This document shows positions 1 through 6,787 of a DNA stretch of 13,850 nt, in pieces; the first letter of the stretch is position 1; every line of letters begins with the position of its first letter. The position numbers and the translations under genes were made by a program. The notes beneath the pieces are model-generated. The model made no database searches and was not told the origin of the DNA. It saw only the letters and a list, made by a program, of their open reading frames with translations. The DNA is taken from assembly GCA_030433125.1 (NCBI GenBank), contig JAUIKZ010000027.1:1-13850 (forward strand). Direction: 5' to 3'. Origin of the DNA: Alphaproteobacteria bacterium. GTDB taxonomy: Bacteria; Pseudomonadota; Alphaproteobacteria; UBA6184.

Positions 1-10
1 CATAAAAAAA

Positions 11-799
11 ATGAGCACAGAATTCACCCCTACTTTAATGACCACAAACGATCTAATGATAGATTCAAGAGCTATAAACTTAAGTGTGGAAAAGGTTCTA
101 AATCAACCCTCTGAAATAGCTGCGGAATGGAACGGATTTATTGAACCCTGGAACGGGGTTGCTGTTTGGAATACATTTGGAGCTCCCACTACGTTGTTTG
201 CGCTACAAATAGCTGGCGACTATTTTCAAGGGAAACTTGAAGGCATGGATAGGCGGCAACTCTCCGTTCACGCTTGGAACAAGTTGCTACCGATTGTGGT
301 TACCAGCTCTATGCATGTAACTTTGGGGGCTTTACCTTCAACAATACTTATTTGTGGGGGAGTGACAGGATATTATTGTGCAAAGTCATCTGTTTTTCGT
401 AATACAACGAAGATTATAGCTGGCCTAGCATTGAAGGGCGCTGGCAAGTTGAGCGTTCCTATGCTAAGAGCATCTGCTTTTGCGCTAGACCGGCTTACCT
501 TAAACGGCGTTAACATTCTGCACGCTGGGGCAGATTGGTTAGTAGAGCGCACAGGAGGGCATGTTTTAAACACGGCTGACCAAGTGGCGCCTGAAGCTGA
601 AATCCGTCCCGGCTCTTGCTTGCGCACGTCCGCGCACATGGGGGCTCGAGGATTACGACTTATGGCAAGCACAATTAATGCAACAAGAAAACTCTCACAT
701 GCCACAGCTGGTTACGCCCATGAAGGCGTGAGCTATGTGTGGGGTAGACTAAAATCTTGTTTCCGGAGGCGTGGTGATAGCGAAGTGCAAGCTGACTAA
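11..799 (+). CDS. Hypothetical protein with one hydrophobic region
   Basis: I do not recognise this 262-residue protein. It has no N-terminal signal peptide. Residues about 92-124 form a hydrophobic, Gly/Thr-rich stretch (IVVTSS...ALPSTILICGGVTGYY) that could be a membrane segment or hairpin. The second half is rich in Ala, Arg and His with amphipathic-helix character, and the C-terminus is basic then acidic (CFRRRGDSEVQAD). The start is uncertain: only ten A-rich bases precede the ATG, no Shine-Dalgarno sequence is visible, and the frame stays open to the window edge, so the true start may lie further upstream. It stands alone and is convergent with phrB, 49 bases away. A membrane-associated or host-directed protein is possible in a symbiont, but nothing in the sequence shows this. 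The length and clean stop support a real gene; its function is unknown. Confidence 0.6.
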   Translation: MSTEFTPTLMTTNDLMIDSRAINLSVEKVLNQPSEIAAEWNGFIEPWNGVAVWNTFGAPTTLFALQIAGDYFQGKLEGMDRRQLSVHAWNKLLPIVVTSSMHVTLGALPSTILICGGVTGYYCAKSSVFRNTTKIIAGLALKGAGKLSVPMLRASAFALDRLTLNGVNILHAGADWLVERTGGHVLNTADQVAPEAEIRPGSCLRTSAHMGARGLRLMASTINATRKLSHATAGYAHEGVSYVWGRLKSCFRRRGDSEVQAD

Positions 800-848
800 G
801 CCCTATGTCTTGTTGCCGCTAAGCCTCGATAGGGTTGCGGCTTCCAGC

Positions 849-2264
849 CTACGCCTTTTTTACAAACTCTGCATAGCGGTCGAGCGCCTCCTGCCGAGAC
901 CGCTTTAAATCAACCAAGGGATGGGGATAATCTTTCCCCAACTCCACACCATAGCTTTTTAGCTTTTCTGCATGTTCCCAGGGGGCATGAATGTAGGCGG
1001 CGGGCACATGTTGCAATTCGGGGACCCACTGTTTTATATAGGTTCCCTCGGGGTCAAACTTCTCACTTTGCGAGGTTGGGTTGAATATACGAAAATAAGG
1101 AGCCGCATCGGCACCACTGCCAGCTATCCACTGCCAGCCGGCGGCATTGCTGGCTTCATCTGCGTCCACCAGCGTGTCATCAAACCAGGCCAGACCTTTC
1201 TTCCAATGGTGGCCAAGGTTTTTGGTGAGGAATGACCCCACACCCATGCGGAGCCGGTTATGCATCCAGCCGGTGGCCCACAAGGCCCGCATGGCCGCAT
1301 CAATGAGGGGGATCCCCGTTTGGCCTGTCTGCCAGGCTTTCAGGTCGGCCTTGCTTTGTGACCAGGGCATGTTGTTATAAATGTCGCGCCAATTTTCGGT
1401 GGGGAGGGTAGGGAAGTGGTAGAGCAAATAGTAGCTATATTCCCGCCAGCCCAACTCGCGGAGAAAAGATTCGGCGCCTTTATTTTTCAAACTGTAGCCG
1501 GCGTCGTACACACGCTGCCAGCAATAGCGGGGGCTAATCTCACCAAAATGCAAGTGGGGCGAAAGCTTGGATGTGCCATCTTTCGCAAAGAGGTCGCGGT
1601 CTTTGGCATAATTCTCGATGAGATGATGCAGAAAAAAATTGAAACGCTTTTTGCCGCCCTGTTCCCCCGGGGTCCACTGATCATCAAATTTGTGTCCCCA
1701 ATGAGGGGATATAAGTTGCCACTCATTCAAAGTATCACTGGCGATATTTTTATAGGGTTTTATGGATGATGGTGCTTTTGTGTATTTAAAATCAATCTCA
1801 CCGCTAATGGCTTTTTTCCACCAGGGGGTAAATACCTTGTAGGGTTCGTTGTCTTTCAGAACGGTCCAAGGTTCAAAGAGAAGGCTGTTGTTAAAGCTGG
1901 AGGTGATTATATCCGAATCGCTGAAATGCTTTTTCAGTTTTTCACCGAGCTGGCGTTCGTAAGCACTGTACAGCCTCCCCCACAAAATGTGCGAGGCGTT
2001 TGTTTCTTGTTGCAGCTGGGTGATAATGGTGAGGGGGTCGCCTCGTCTTAGAACGAGCTGCAGGCCTTTTTCTTGCAGGCTTTTAGCGAGCGCTTTCAGT
2101 GAATGATGTAGCCACCATTGGCTGGCGCCCCCCATATGGGCTTCTTCGTTGGTGTCATACACGTACAAGGCGATAACAGGCTTACCAAGTGAGGCCGCTT
2201 CTGCTAAAGCCAGGTTGTCTGATAACCTTAAATCACGACGAAACCAAACAATGGTGGGGCGCAT
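849..2264 (-). CDS. phrB: Deoxyribodipyrimidine photolyase (class I CPD type)
   Basis: This FAD enzyme uses blue light to split cyclobutane pyrimidine dimers in DNA. The 471 residues match the usual length (E. coli about 472). The N-terminal alpha/beta antenna domain starts with the classic TIVWFRRDLRLSDNLAL. The FAD-binding domain has TSKLSPHLHFGEISPR (231-246), WMHNRLRM (333-340) and SNAAGWQW (372-379), followed by GADAAPYFRIFNP. The electron-transfer tryptophan triad appears intact as W301, W354 and W377. N373 occupies the position of E. coli N378 near flavin N5, which favours a CPD photolyase over a cryptochrome. The minus-strand Shine-Dalgarno TAAGGAG (2269-2275) overlaps the stop codon of the upstream trxA, so the two are almost certainly co-transcribed and probably translationally coupled. 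The antenna cofactor cannot be told from sequence alone. Confidence 0.97.
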   Translation of the reverse strand: MRPTIVWFRRDLRLSDNLALAEAASLGKPVIALYVYDTNEEAHMGGASQWWLHHSLKALAKSLQEKGLQLVLRRGDPLTIITQLQQETNASHILWGRLYSAYERQLGEKLKKHFSDSDIITSSFNNSLLFEPWTVLKDNEPYKVFTPWWKKAISGEIDFKYTKAPSSIKPYKNIASDTLNEWQLISPHWGHKFDDQWTPGEQGGKKRFNFFLHHLIENYAKDRDLFAKDGTSKLSPHLHFGEISPRYCWQRVYDAGYSLKNKGAESFLRELGWREYSYYLLYHFPTLPTENWRDIYNNMPWSQSKADLKAWQTGQTGIPLIDAAMRALWATGWMHNRLRMGVGSFLTKNLGHHWKKGLAWFDDTLVDADEASNAAGWQWIAGSGADAAPYFRIFNPTSQSEKFDPEGTYIKQWVPELQHVPAAYIHAPWEHAEKLKSYGVELGKDYPHPLVDLKRSRQEALDRYAEFVKKA

Positions 2265-2272
2265 GTCTCTCC

Positions 2273-2593
2273 TTACAGGTTGCTGTTAATCCAGTCGACG
2301 ATTTTTTGTTTGGGCACGCCGCCTACTTGGGTGGAAACGGGCTCACCTTTTTTATAAATAATAAGGGTGGGGATGTTTCGAATGCCGTATTGGCTGGGCA
2401 CAACAGGGTTTTCTTCTACATTCATTTTGGCGACGGTGATTTTGCCGCTCATCTCTTTGGCGACTTCTTCTAGGATAGGGGCGATCATTTTGCAGGGGCC
2501 ACACCACGGCGCCCAATAGTCTACTAAAACAGGTAGATCTGACTTTAATACTAACTCCTCGAACACGGCGTCATTAACAGTTACGGTCGACAT
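2273..2593 (-). CDS. trxA: Thioredoxin
   Basis: A cytosolic disulfide reductase that receives electrons from thioredoxin reductase and passes them to ribonucleotide reductase, peroxiredoxins and other targets. At 106 residues it is a single thioredoxin fold of normal length. The active site is WCGPC (W30, C31, C34) in the context LVDYWAPWCGPCKMIAPIL, with the buried D25 before it and the cis-proline loop NIPTLIIY downstream. The ATG at 2591-2593 is well placed behind a minus-strand AGAGG (2601-2605) seven bases away. A TATAAC (2620-2625) may be its -10 box, but no convincing -35 is visible. phrB follows after 8 bases, so trxA is the first gene of a two-gene unit. Thioredoxin next to photolyase is unusual gene order; any functional link is inference. 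Confidence 0.97.
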   Translation of the reverse strand: MSTVTVNDAVFEELVLKSDLPVLVDYWAPWCGPCKMIAPILEEVAKEMSGKITVAKMNVEENPVVPSQYGIRNIPTLIIYKKGEPVSTQVGGVPKQKIVDWINSNL

Positions 2594-2706
2594 TTTATTT
2601 CCTCTTCTAATTACATTTAGTTATAACGAAAAGAGAGGCAGGATGCGAGGGGAAATGTTTATGTGTTGGTTCCTGTGTGCGACGCGCTTTAAATATGCAG
2701 AGGGTT

Positions 2707-3492
2707 CTATTTGTATTCCCCTAATAATGGTGCCTTTTCTTCACCATGCGAAGGTTGTATGCGGTGTCTTATGCCGCTTGAAGCGATATCCGGGTAGGTC
2801 TGATCCTCATCCGTTGTGTAAGACAAGTCGGTAGAAGAGCTGCGGCGGCTTTTGTTTTGTTCTGGTGTTGTTCTTGGCTTTTTTGCTTCTAGATTTGTCT
2901 CTTCTTCTCTTCGTTTTAGTTCCTCTTCAAGTGCTTTCCAACGTTGGTGAATAGGGGCTTTTTCAACCTGCTCAGGGGGGAGCTTCTGTCCGTAAGCTAA
3001 CATGGCATACCACTCACCTCGTTGTATTTTTTTCGGAAAGCGTGTGTCGCCTAGTCTGAACCCTTGCCTTATAGAGTTGATGGCAGCTGGTTCACCATAT
3101 TCTGCTGCATAAATTGTTTTCAAAAACCCGCTTAAAAACCATAGCACCATTTCGTGTCTCTCATGGGTTTGTTGTTTCCTGTTCTGACTTCTAACAGAGG
3201 TACCTGCACGCGTCAGTTCTTTGCGTCCGTTTATACTGTTGTTTTGAATAGCACGGAATTCTTTATAGCTTTTAGGGGTTTTTAATAAGCCTAATTCAGG
3301 CAAAGGGGGGCTTAGCACATCATCAAAAAGGCTGCCCCCATCAATTAATTTAAAGCGACTTAATGTATCACGTGCTCTAGAGTCTTCTTTTATAATAGCA
3401 GACCTATCTTGAGGATATGATGAGACAATGGTGTCACTAGCATTAGTTATGCATAGCCCTGTTAATAAAAGAAGTTTAAAAAACCTGTTCAT
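2707..3492 (-). CDS. Hypothetical exported protein with charged, Ser-rich tail
   Basis: Unrecognised protein of 261 residues. I start it at the ATG at 3492, not the in-frame TTG at 3510. The ATG has AAGGGG (3499-3504) six bases upstream, the first residues then form a clean signal peptide (MNRFFKLLLLTGLCITNA, likely cut near A18), and the promoter at 3514-3541 would begin the transcript near 3507, inside the TTG codon. The mature part has a helical middle (about 110-195, including HEMVLWFLSGFLKTIYAAEYGEP and QRWKALEEELKRREEE). The tail (about 195-261) is charged, rich in Ser/Thr/Pro/Glu and looks disordered. C14 is not in a proper lipobox, since the residue before it is Leu. The gene is monocistronic. 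A role outside the inner membrane is inferred from the signal peptide only. Confidence 0.65.
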   Translation of the reverse strand: MNRFFKLLLLTGLCITNASDTIVSSYPQDRSAIIKEDSRARDTLSRFKLIDGGSLFDDVLSPPLPELGLLKTPKSYKEFRAIQNNSINGRKELTRAGTSVRSQNRKQQTHERHEMVLWFLSGFLKTIYAAEYGEPAAINSIRQGFRLGDTRFPKKIQRGEWYAMLAYGQKLPPEQVEKAPIHQRWKALEEELKRREEETNLEAKKPRTTPEQNKSRRSSSTDLSYTTDEDQTYPDIASSGIRHRIQPSHGEEKAPLLGEYK

Positions 3493-3513
3493 AATGGACC
3501 CCTTAGTCAATTA

Positions 3514-3541
3514 ATTATAACTTAATGCAGAATTTTTGCAA
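3514..3541 (-). promoter_or_regulatory. Sigma70-like promoter of the 261-residue exported-protein gene
   Basis: On the minus strand, -35 TTGCAA (3536-3541), a 16-base spacer and a perfect -10 TATAAT (3514-3519). The predicted transcript start falls about 15 bases before the ATG at 3492, leaving room for the AAGGGG ribosome binding site and little else. Confidence 0.65.
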
Positions 3542-3588
3542 ATTATATTCTTTAGTCTTAATCGAGATGGTTTTCTAATATCTGTCGT

Positions 3589-3906
3589 TCAAAGGGCTCG
3601 CCAGCTTGTATCGGCGTTGTTCGAAGGTACTCTTTTTTCATGCCAGGGTGTATCGTAATCTGCAGGGAAAGTTGCTCTTAATACTCTTTGAAGATAAATA
3701 CTTTCGTCTGCTGTTAGAGGCGCAGGTTGATGCCGCGCTGTAATGAAAGCGCGTAAACCGTCTAAGTTAGGTTCACGCGCGGTTAGTCTGGCGCTCACGA
3801 GCATAGTAATTTCATGGTGCTCTAGCGGGGGAGCTACACCTGTCTCAGCTGTTCTAGGGTAAAGCGTAAGCATGCAGATGAGCGTGCATATGTATTTGTT
3901 TATCAT
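3589..3906 (-). CDS. Small hypothetical exported protein
   Basis: Unrecognised 105-residue protein. The N-terminus MINKYICTLICMLTLYPRTAET has the charge, hydrophobic core and A-x-A-like end of a signal peptide, with a likely cut near residue 20. The start is supported by AAGGAAAG (3911-3918) in front of the ATG. The mature part is about 85 residues with no cysteine and a short motif, LQRVLRATFPADYDTP (about 72-87). This resembles LSGFLKTIYAAEYGEP in the neighbouring 261-residue exported protein, so the two may be distant paralogues or a duplicated remnant; the match is short. It has its own promoter (3934-3961), and nearly 100 bases separate it from the next gene. Function unknown. Confidence 0.55.
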   Translation of the reverse strand: MINKYICTLICMLTLYPRTAETGVAPPLEHHEITMLVSARLTAREPNLDGLRAFITARHQPAPLTADESIYLQRVLRATFPADYDTPWHEKRVPSNNADTSWRAL

Positions 3907-3933
3907 TTAACTTTCCTTAACAAAACTAAATGC

Positions 3934-3961
3934 AGTATATCGCTAAAACAAAGATTGGCAA
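3934..3961 (-). promoter_or_regulatory. Sigma70-like promoter of the 105-residue exported-protein gene
   Basis: On the minus strand, -35 TTGCCA (3956-3961), a 16-base spacer and -10 TATACT (3934-3939). Spacing and -35 context (TAATTTGC) are the same as in the promoter at 3514-3541. Confidence 0.55.
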
Positions 3962-4008
3962 ATTATTTTTTAATTTGTGTTCTTTGAGCTTACAAGGTAA
4001 TTTAAATG

Positions 4009-5073
4009 CTATTCGTTAGGTACGTCCCAAGCTTCCCCTGGTTTAAGGGCTTTAAACAGCCCCTTCGAGACCGCTTCCGTGCCAAGAGCCTTGATTAAGT
4101 CGTCATAGGGTTGGTCATAGGCGTCATCCGCCAAATTAAAGGTGCGGTGGTGGATGGCCAGGCTGTATTGAGCGTTGAGGAGTTTGTGGGTTTTGACGGC
4201 ATCAAAGGGGCTCATGTGGGCAAACTTCATAAACCAAATGGGCAGGTAGGCACCAATTGGGAGCAACGCTAAACGAAACTCTTTAAAGCGTTGCTGGATT
4301 TGAGTGAAGTATTTTTCCGTATAGCCGGTGTCGCCCCCAAAAAACACATTACCATGAGGGCTTTCTAACACATAGCCCCCCCACAGCGCGTGGTTGCGGT
4401 CTAAAATGCCCCGGGCGCACCAGTGTTGTACTGGCACAAAATGGGCTTTCAGGTGGGGGGCTATTTCCACCGACTGCCACCAGTCCATGGCGTGGGCCGC
4501 AATGTCTGGGTTGTGAAGCTGTATAATTTTATCCACGCCCAGCCCACATAATATGATAGGTTTGTCCCGCTTCCAGAGGCGCTCGATGGTGTCTACATCG
4601 CAGTGGTCGTAGTGGTCATGACTGATAATAATGACATCAATTTTAGGGAGGTCCTCAAAGGCCACGCCGGGGTGGTGCACGCGCTTGGGCCCCACCCAGG
4701 TAAGGGGGCTGGCACGCTTGCTATAAATGGGGTCGGTTAAGATGTTAACCCCTTGGGTTTGAATCAACACGGTGGAATGGTTGATAAAGGTGGTTTTAAG
4801 ATCAGCGCCTTCAACCGCTGGCAGAGGTTTGGTTTGCGTGTAGTCTACCCACTCTGGCCAAGGGGTGCGCTTTGTCATGAGGCGCCATTTCAGCACATCA
4901 AAAAGCGTTTTGTGGCCGCCAGCGGGGTATTCTGGCATATGGAACTTTTTGCCATCGAAATGGTCGGTCACTGGGCCTTTATAATAACGGTTGTTCACAA
5001 TTTTACTTACCCCAATAACATTAAGGATAACAAGAAATAACAGAAAAAATATAACCAAGCGAACTTTCGGCAT
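4009..5073 (-). CDS. Membrane-anchored metallo-beta-lactamase-fold hydrolase (NAPE-PLD/UlaG-like)
   Basis: A 354-residue zinc hydrolase. An N-terminal membrane anchor (about residues 5-23, VRLVIFFLLFLVILNVIGV) precedes a metallo-beta-lactamase domain. The metal ligands are all visible: SHDHYDH (H152, H154, D156, H157), H217 in VPVQHW, D248 in GGDTGY, and H308/H309 in LAIHH. The motifs INHSTVLIQT, ILTDPIYSKR and FAHMSPFDAV place it in the COG2220 group with N-acylphosphatidylethanolamine phospholipase D and bacterial homologues. By family analogy it could cleave a phosphodiester in a phospholipid at the membrane face, but the substrate cannot be read from sequence, and UlaG-type lactone hydrolysis is an alternative. 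The start is set by AAGGGA five bases before the ATG. The gene is a single transcription unit facing away from yebC. Fold and metal site are secure; substrate is not. Confidence 0.88.
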   Translation of the reverse strand: MPKVRLVIFFLLFLVILNVIGVSKIVNNRYYKGPVTDHFDGKKFHMPEYPAGGHKTLFDVLKWRLMTKRTPWPEWVDYTQTKPLPAVEGADLKTTFINHSTVLIQTQGVNILTDPIYSKRASPLTWVGPKRVHHPGVAFEDLPKIDVIIISHDHYDHCDVDTIERLWKRDKPIILCGLGVDKIIQLHNPDIAAHAMDWWQSVEIAPHLKAHFVPVQHWCARGILDRNHALWGGYVLESPHGNVFFGGDTGYTEKYFTQIQQRFKEFRLALLPIGAYLPIWFMKFAHMSPFDAVKTHKLLNAQYSLAIHHRTFNLADDAYDQPYDDLIKALGTEAVSKGLFKALKPGEAWDVPNE

Positions 5074-5100
5074 TCATATCCCTTAACACATAATAGCCCT

Positions 5101-5129
5101 TTTATACAGGAAGGAGGTGCTAAAAACAA
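5101..5129 (-). promoter_or_regulatory. Sigma70-like promoter of the MBL-fold hydrolase gene
   Basis: On the minus strand, -35 TTGTTT (5124-5129), 17-base spacer, -10 TATAAA (5101-5106). The -10 lies about 27 bases upstream of the ATG at 5073. Confidence 0.5.
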
Positions 5130-5171
5130 ACACTTAAGCTATGTAACGAAGCCCCGTTTTCATTGGAGGTG

Positions 5172-5450
5172 ATAATATATATTTTTTTGCTTTTGCACAT
5201 TTTAACGTAAAGCGTTCTCGCGTCAAGTTGCGGGCTAATCTTCGCGGGCGACGCCCGGGGGGCTGGACGAGCCTTTGGCAGAAAGCCAAAGCCTCTACGG
5301 CGCGCTTCGCGGGCCGCTTCATTGGGGCGGGACGCCCAATGAAGGTCCAGCCCCCGCGTGCTGCCGCTGCAGAACGCGCCCTACTCTTGACCCGCTCTCT
5401 TTCTTTACGTTTGTAAAATGTGTTTTTGTAAGCAAAAAGAACAATATTAT
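5172..5450. repeat. Palindromic intergenic element A (nested inverted repeat)
   Basis: About 280 bases form one large imperfect inverted repeat that fills most of the 464-base gene-free stretch 5074-5537. Paired arms from outside in: ATAATAT (5172-5178) with ATATTAT (5444-5450); TTTTTTTGCTT (5182-5192) with AAGCAAAAA (5430-5438); CACATTTTA (5196-5204) with TAAAATGTG (5414-5422); ACGTAAAG (5205-5212) with CTTTACGT (5403-5410); GTCAAG (5222-5227) with CTTGAC (5386-5391). The outer arms are A+T-rich and the core is strongly G+C-rich with separate hairpins. The right-hand end (5426-5447) matches the left end of element B at 21 of 22 bases in opposite orientation, so this is a repeat family, not a chance hairpin. 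It carries no credible gene; the open frames inside it are short, arginine-rich and on both strands. It could be a MITE-like mobile palindrome or give a structured RNA. Outside it, 5130-5170 and 5454-5527 show nothing further. Confidence 0.75.
5258..5355. repeat. GC-rich multi-hairpin core of element A
   Basis: The core is closed by a perfect 11-base inverted repeat, GGGGGCTGGAC (5258-5268) with GTCCAGCCCCC (5345-5355). Inside are three stem-loops: CTTTGGC/GCCAAAG (5273-5279/5285-5291, five-base loop); CGGC/GCCG with an inner GC stem (5298-5316); and a perfect ten-base stem CTTCATTGGG/CCCAATGAAG (5317-5326/5335-5344, eight-base loop). The last stem ends at 5344, directly beside the closing stem at 5345. 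If transcribed, this would fold as a four-way junction. Confidence 0.8.
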
Positions 5451-5453
5451 ATA
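5426..5453 (+). promoter_or_regulatory. Possible outward promoter at the edge of element A, facing yebC
   Basis: TTGTAA (5426-5431), a 16-base spacer and TATATA (5448-5453) on the plus strand, formed by the right terminus of element A. No better promoter is visible between here and yebC. The -35 half lies in the repeat; the last bases of the -10 come from flanking sequence. Confidence 0.35.
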
Positions 5454-5537
5454 GAGTGTGCTGGAGGGTTATTTCAATGCTAGCATGGGGCGAGCGTTTC
5501 GTGTAAAAATAAATCCATATAAAAAATAGAGGAAAAC

Positions 5538-6293
5538 ATGGCAGGTCACTCGCAATTTAAAAACATTATGCACCGCAAAGGGGCGCAAGATAAAAAACGC
5601 GGGAAGATATTCACGAAGATCATTAAAGAAATTGTGGTTGCGGTTAAAACGGGGGGGGATGATCTTGACTCAAACCCTCGGTTGCGCTCGGCTATTCAAG
5701 CAGCCAAAGCGGCCAACATGCCCAAAGACAACATTGAGCGCAACATTAAAAAAGCGGCGGGAGGTGATGACACCACCGATTATTTTGAAATGCGCTATGA
5801 AGGATATGGCCCCGGGGGCGTGCCTGTTATTGTGGAGGCCCTAACGGATAACCGCAACCGCACGGCGCCTGATGTTAGGGCTTGCTTTTCAAAGTTTGGC
5901 GGCAACATGGGCGAAACGGGCAGCGTGAGCTTTATGTTTGATCGCTTGGGGTGCATTGTCTATAGCACGGAAGCCGCCAGTTTTGAGGCGTTGTTTGAAG
6001 AAGCTCTTGAACATGGCGCCGAAAACATTGAGCAAGAGGGGGAGCAGCATGTGGTGTATACCCAGGTGGAAGACTTTGCGCAGGTGCGTGATGCCCTGCA
6101 TAAAAAGTTTGGTGAGGCCCTGCAAAGTGAGCTGATTTGGAAGCCCCAAAACATGCAAGAGTTGGATGAGGAGAAAGCCGCCTCATTCCTTAAATTTTAC
6201 GACGCTATGGACGACAATGACGATGTGCAAAAAATATGGCACAACGCTATTATCAGCGATGAAATTATGAGCCAACACGGATGGTTATTTTAG
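5538..6293 (+). CDS. yebC: YebC/TACO1-family protein
   Basis: A conserved protein of 251 residues, once annotated as a transcriptional regulator. Recent work on the family points to translation, helping ribosomes through proline-rich stalls, as for mitochondrial TACO1. The N-terminus MAGHSQFKNIMHRKGAQDKKRGKIFTKI is diagnostic. Other family blocks are NPRLRSAIQAAKAANMPKDNIERNIKKA, YEGYGPGGVPVIVEALTDNRNRTAPDVR and FSKFGGNMGETGSVSFMFDR. The final residues SQHGWLF extend past the usual end after DEIM because the stop codon lies inside the first codons of ruvC, a 13-base overlap. A good AGAGGA (5528-5533) precedes the ATG. It heads yebC-ruvC-ruvA, a common proteobacterial arrangement. Confidence 0.97.
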   Translation: MAGHSQFKNIMHRKGAQDKKRGKIFTKIIKEIVVAVKTGGDDLDSNPRLRSAIQAAKAANMPKDNIERNIKKAAGGDDTTDYFEMRYEGYGPGGVPVIVEALTDNRNRTAPDVRACFSKFGGNMGETGSVSFMFDRLGCIVYSTEAASFEALFEEALEHGAENIEQEGEQHVVYTQVEDFAQVRDALHKKFGEALQSELIWKPQNMQELDEEKAASFLKFYDAMDDNDDVQKIWHNAIISDEIMSQHGWLF

Positions 6294-6787
6294 GTCTTGA
6301 CCCGGGTTTGCAAAACACCGGCTGGGGGGTTATCGCCGCGGTCAATAACAATCTTAAGCATGTTGCGCATGGTGTGATTCATACCACCACTGAAGACCCT
6401 TTTACCGTGCGGTTGCGCACCTTGCTGACGGGGTTGCAAAGTGTGATTGCTACGTATCAGCCGCAAACCGCGGCGGTAGAAGAAACCTTTGTGAACACCA
6501 ACCCACAATCCACCCTTAAGCTGGGTATGGCGCGCGGGGTGGTGATGTTGGCACCTGCCTTAGCGAACCTTCCTGTGGGTGAGTATTCTGCCAACAAAGT
6601 AAAGAAAGCCATTGTAGGGCAGGGGCATGCCACCAAAGACCAGGTGGCTCATATGGTGCGGGTAATGCTGCCTAAAGCTGGGGCCGTTACAAAAGATGCC
6701 GCAGACGCATTGGCAGTGGCCATTTGTCATGCCCACTACATGGATAGCGCCCAAAAAGGGTATGCACTCATGGGGGCCACATGCTAG
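6281..6787 (+). CDS. ruvC: Holliday junction resolvase RuvC
   Basis: A crossover junction endonuclease that cuts Holliday junctions symmetrically after branch migration by RuvAB. The 168 residues are close to the E. coli length (173). The RNase H-like catalytic acids are present: D7 in ILGLDPG, E67 in AVEETFVNTN, and D139 and D142 in TKDAADALAVAICH. The start codon lies within the end of yebC, and the stop overlaps the start of ruvA (ATGCTAG, 6781-6787), so translation is probably coupled along the three genes. All expected domains are present and the gene looks intact. Confidence 0.98.
   Translation: MVILGLDPGLQNTGWGVIAAVNNNLKHVAHGVIHTTTEDPFTVRLRTLLTGLQSVIATYQPQTAAVEETFVNTNPQSTLKLGMARGVVMLAPALANLPVGEYSANKVKKAIVGQGHATKDQVAHMVRVMLPKAGAVTKDAADALAVAICHAHYMDSAQKGYALMGATC

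Noticed and set aside
800..848. Terminator between the convergent first gene and phrB
   Set aside because: CCCTAT/ATAGGG (801-806/829-834) and GCCGC/GCGGC (815-819/837-841) interleave, so they cannot form one hairpin, and there is no clear T-run next to a stem on either strand.
2876..2892. TTTTTTGCTT run resembling the end of elements A and B
   Set aside because: It lies in the coding region of the 261-residue exported protein, encodes Lys-rich residues, and has none of the other element words around it.
3493..3510. TTG start extending the 261-residue exported protein by six residues
   Set aside because: It lies at or before the predicted transcript start and would swallow the ribosome binding site AAGGGG.
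5109..5117. Strong Shine-Dalgarno-like GGAAGGAGG on the plus strand
   Set aside because: No open reading frame starts at a suitable distance; the following ATG is followed at once by a stop codon.
5134..5416. Two 62-codon open frames on opposite strands inside element A
   Set aside because: They are arginine/alanine-rich translations of the G+C-rich palindrome, present on both strands, with no ribosome binding site.
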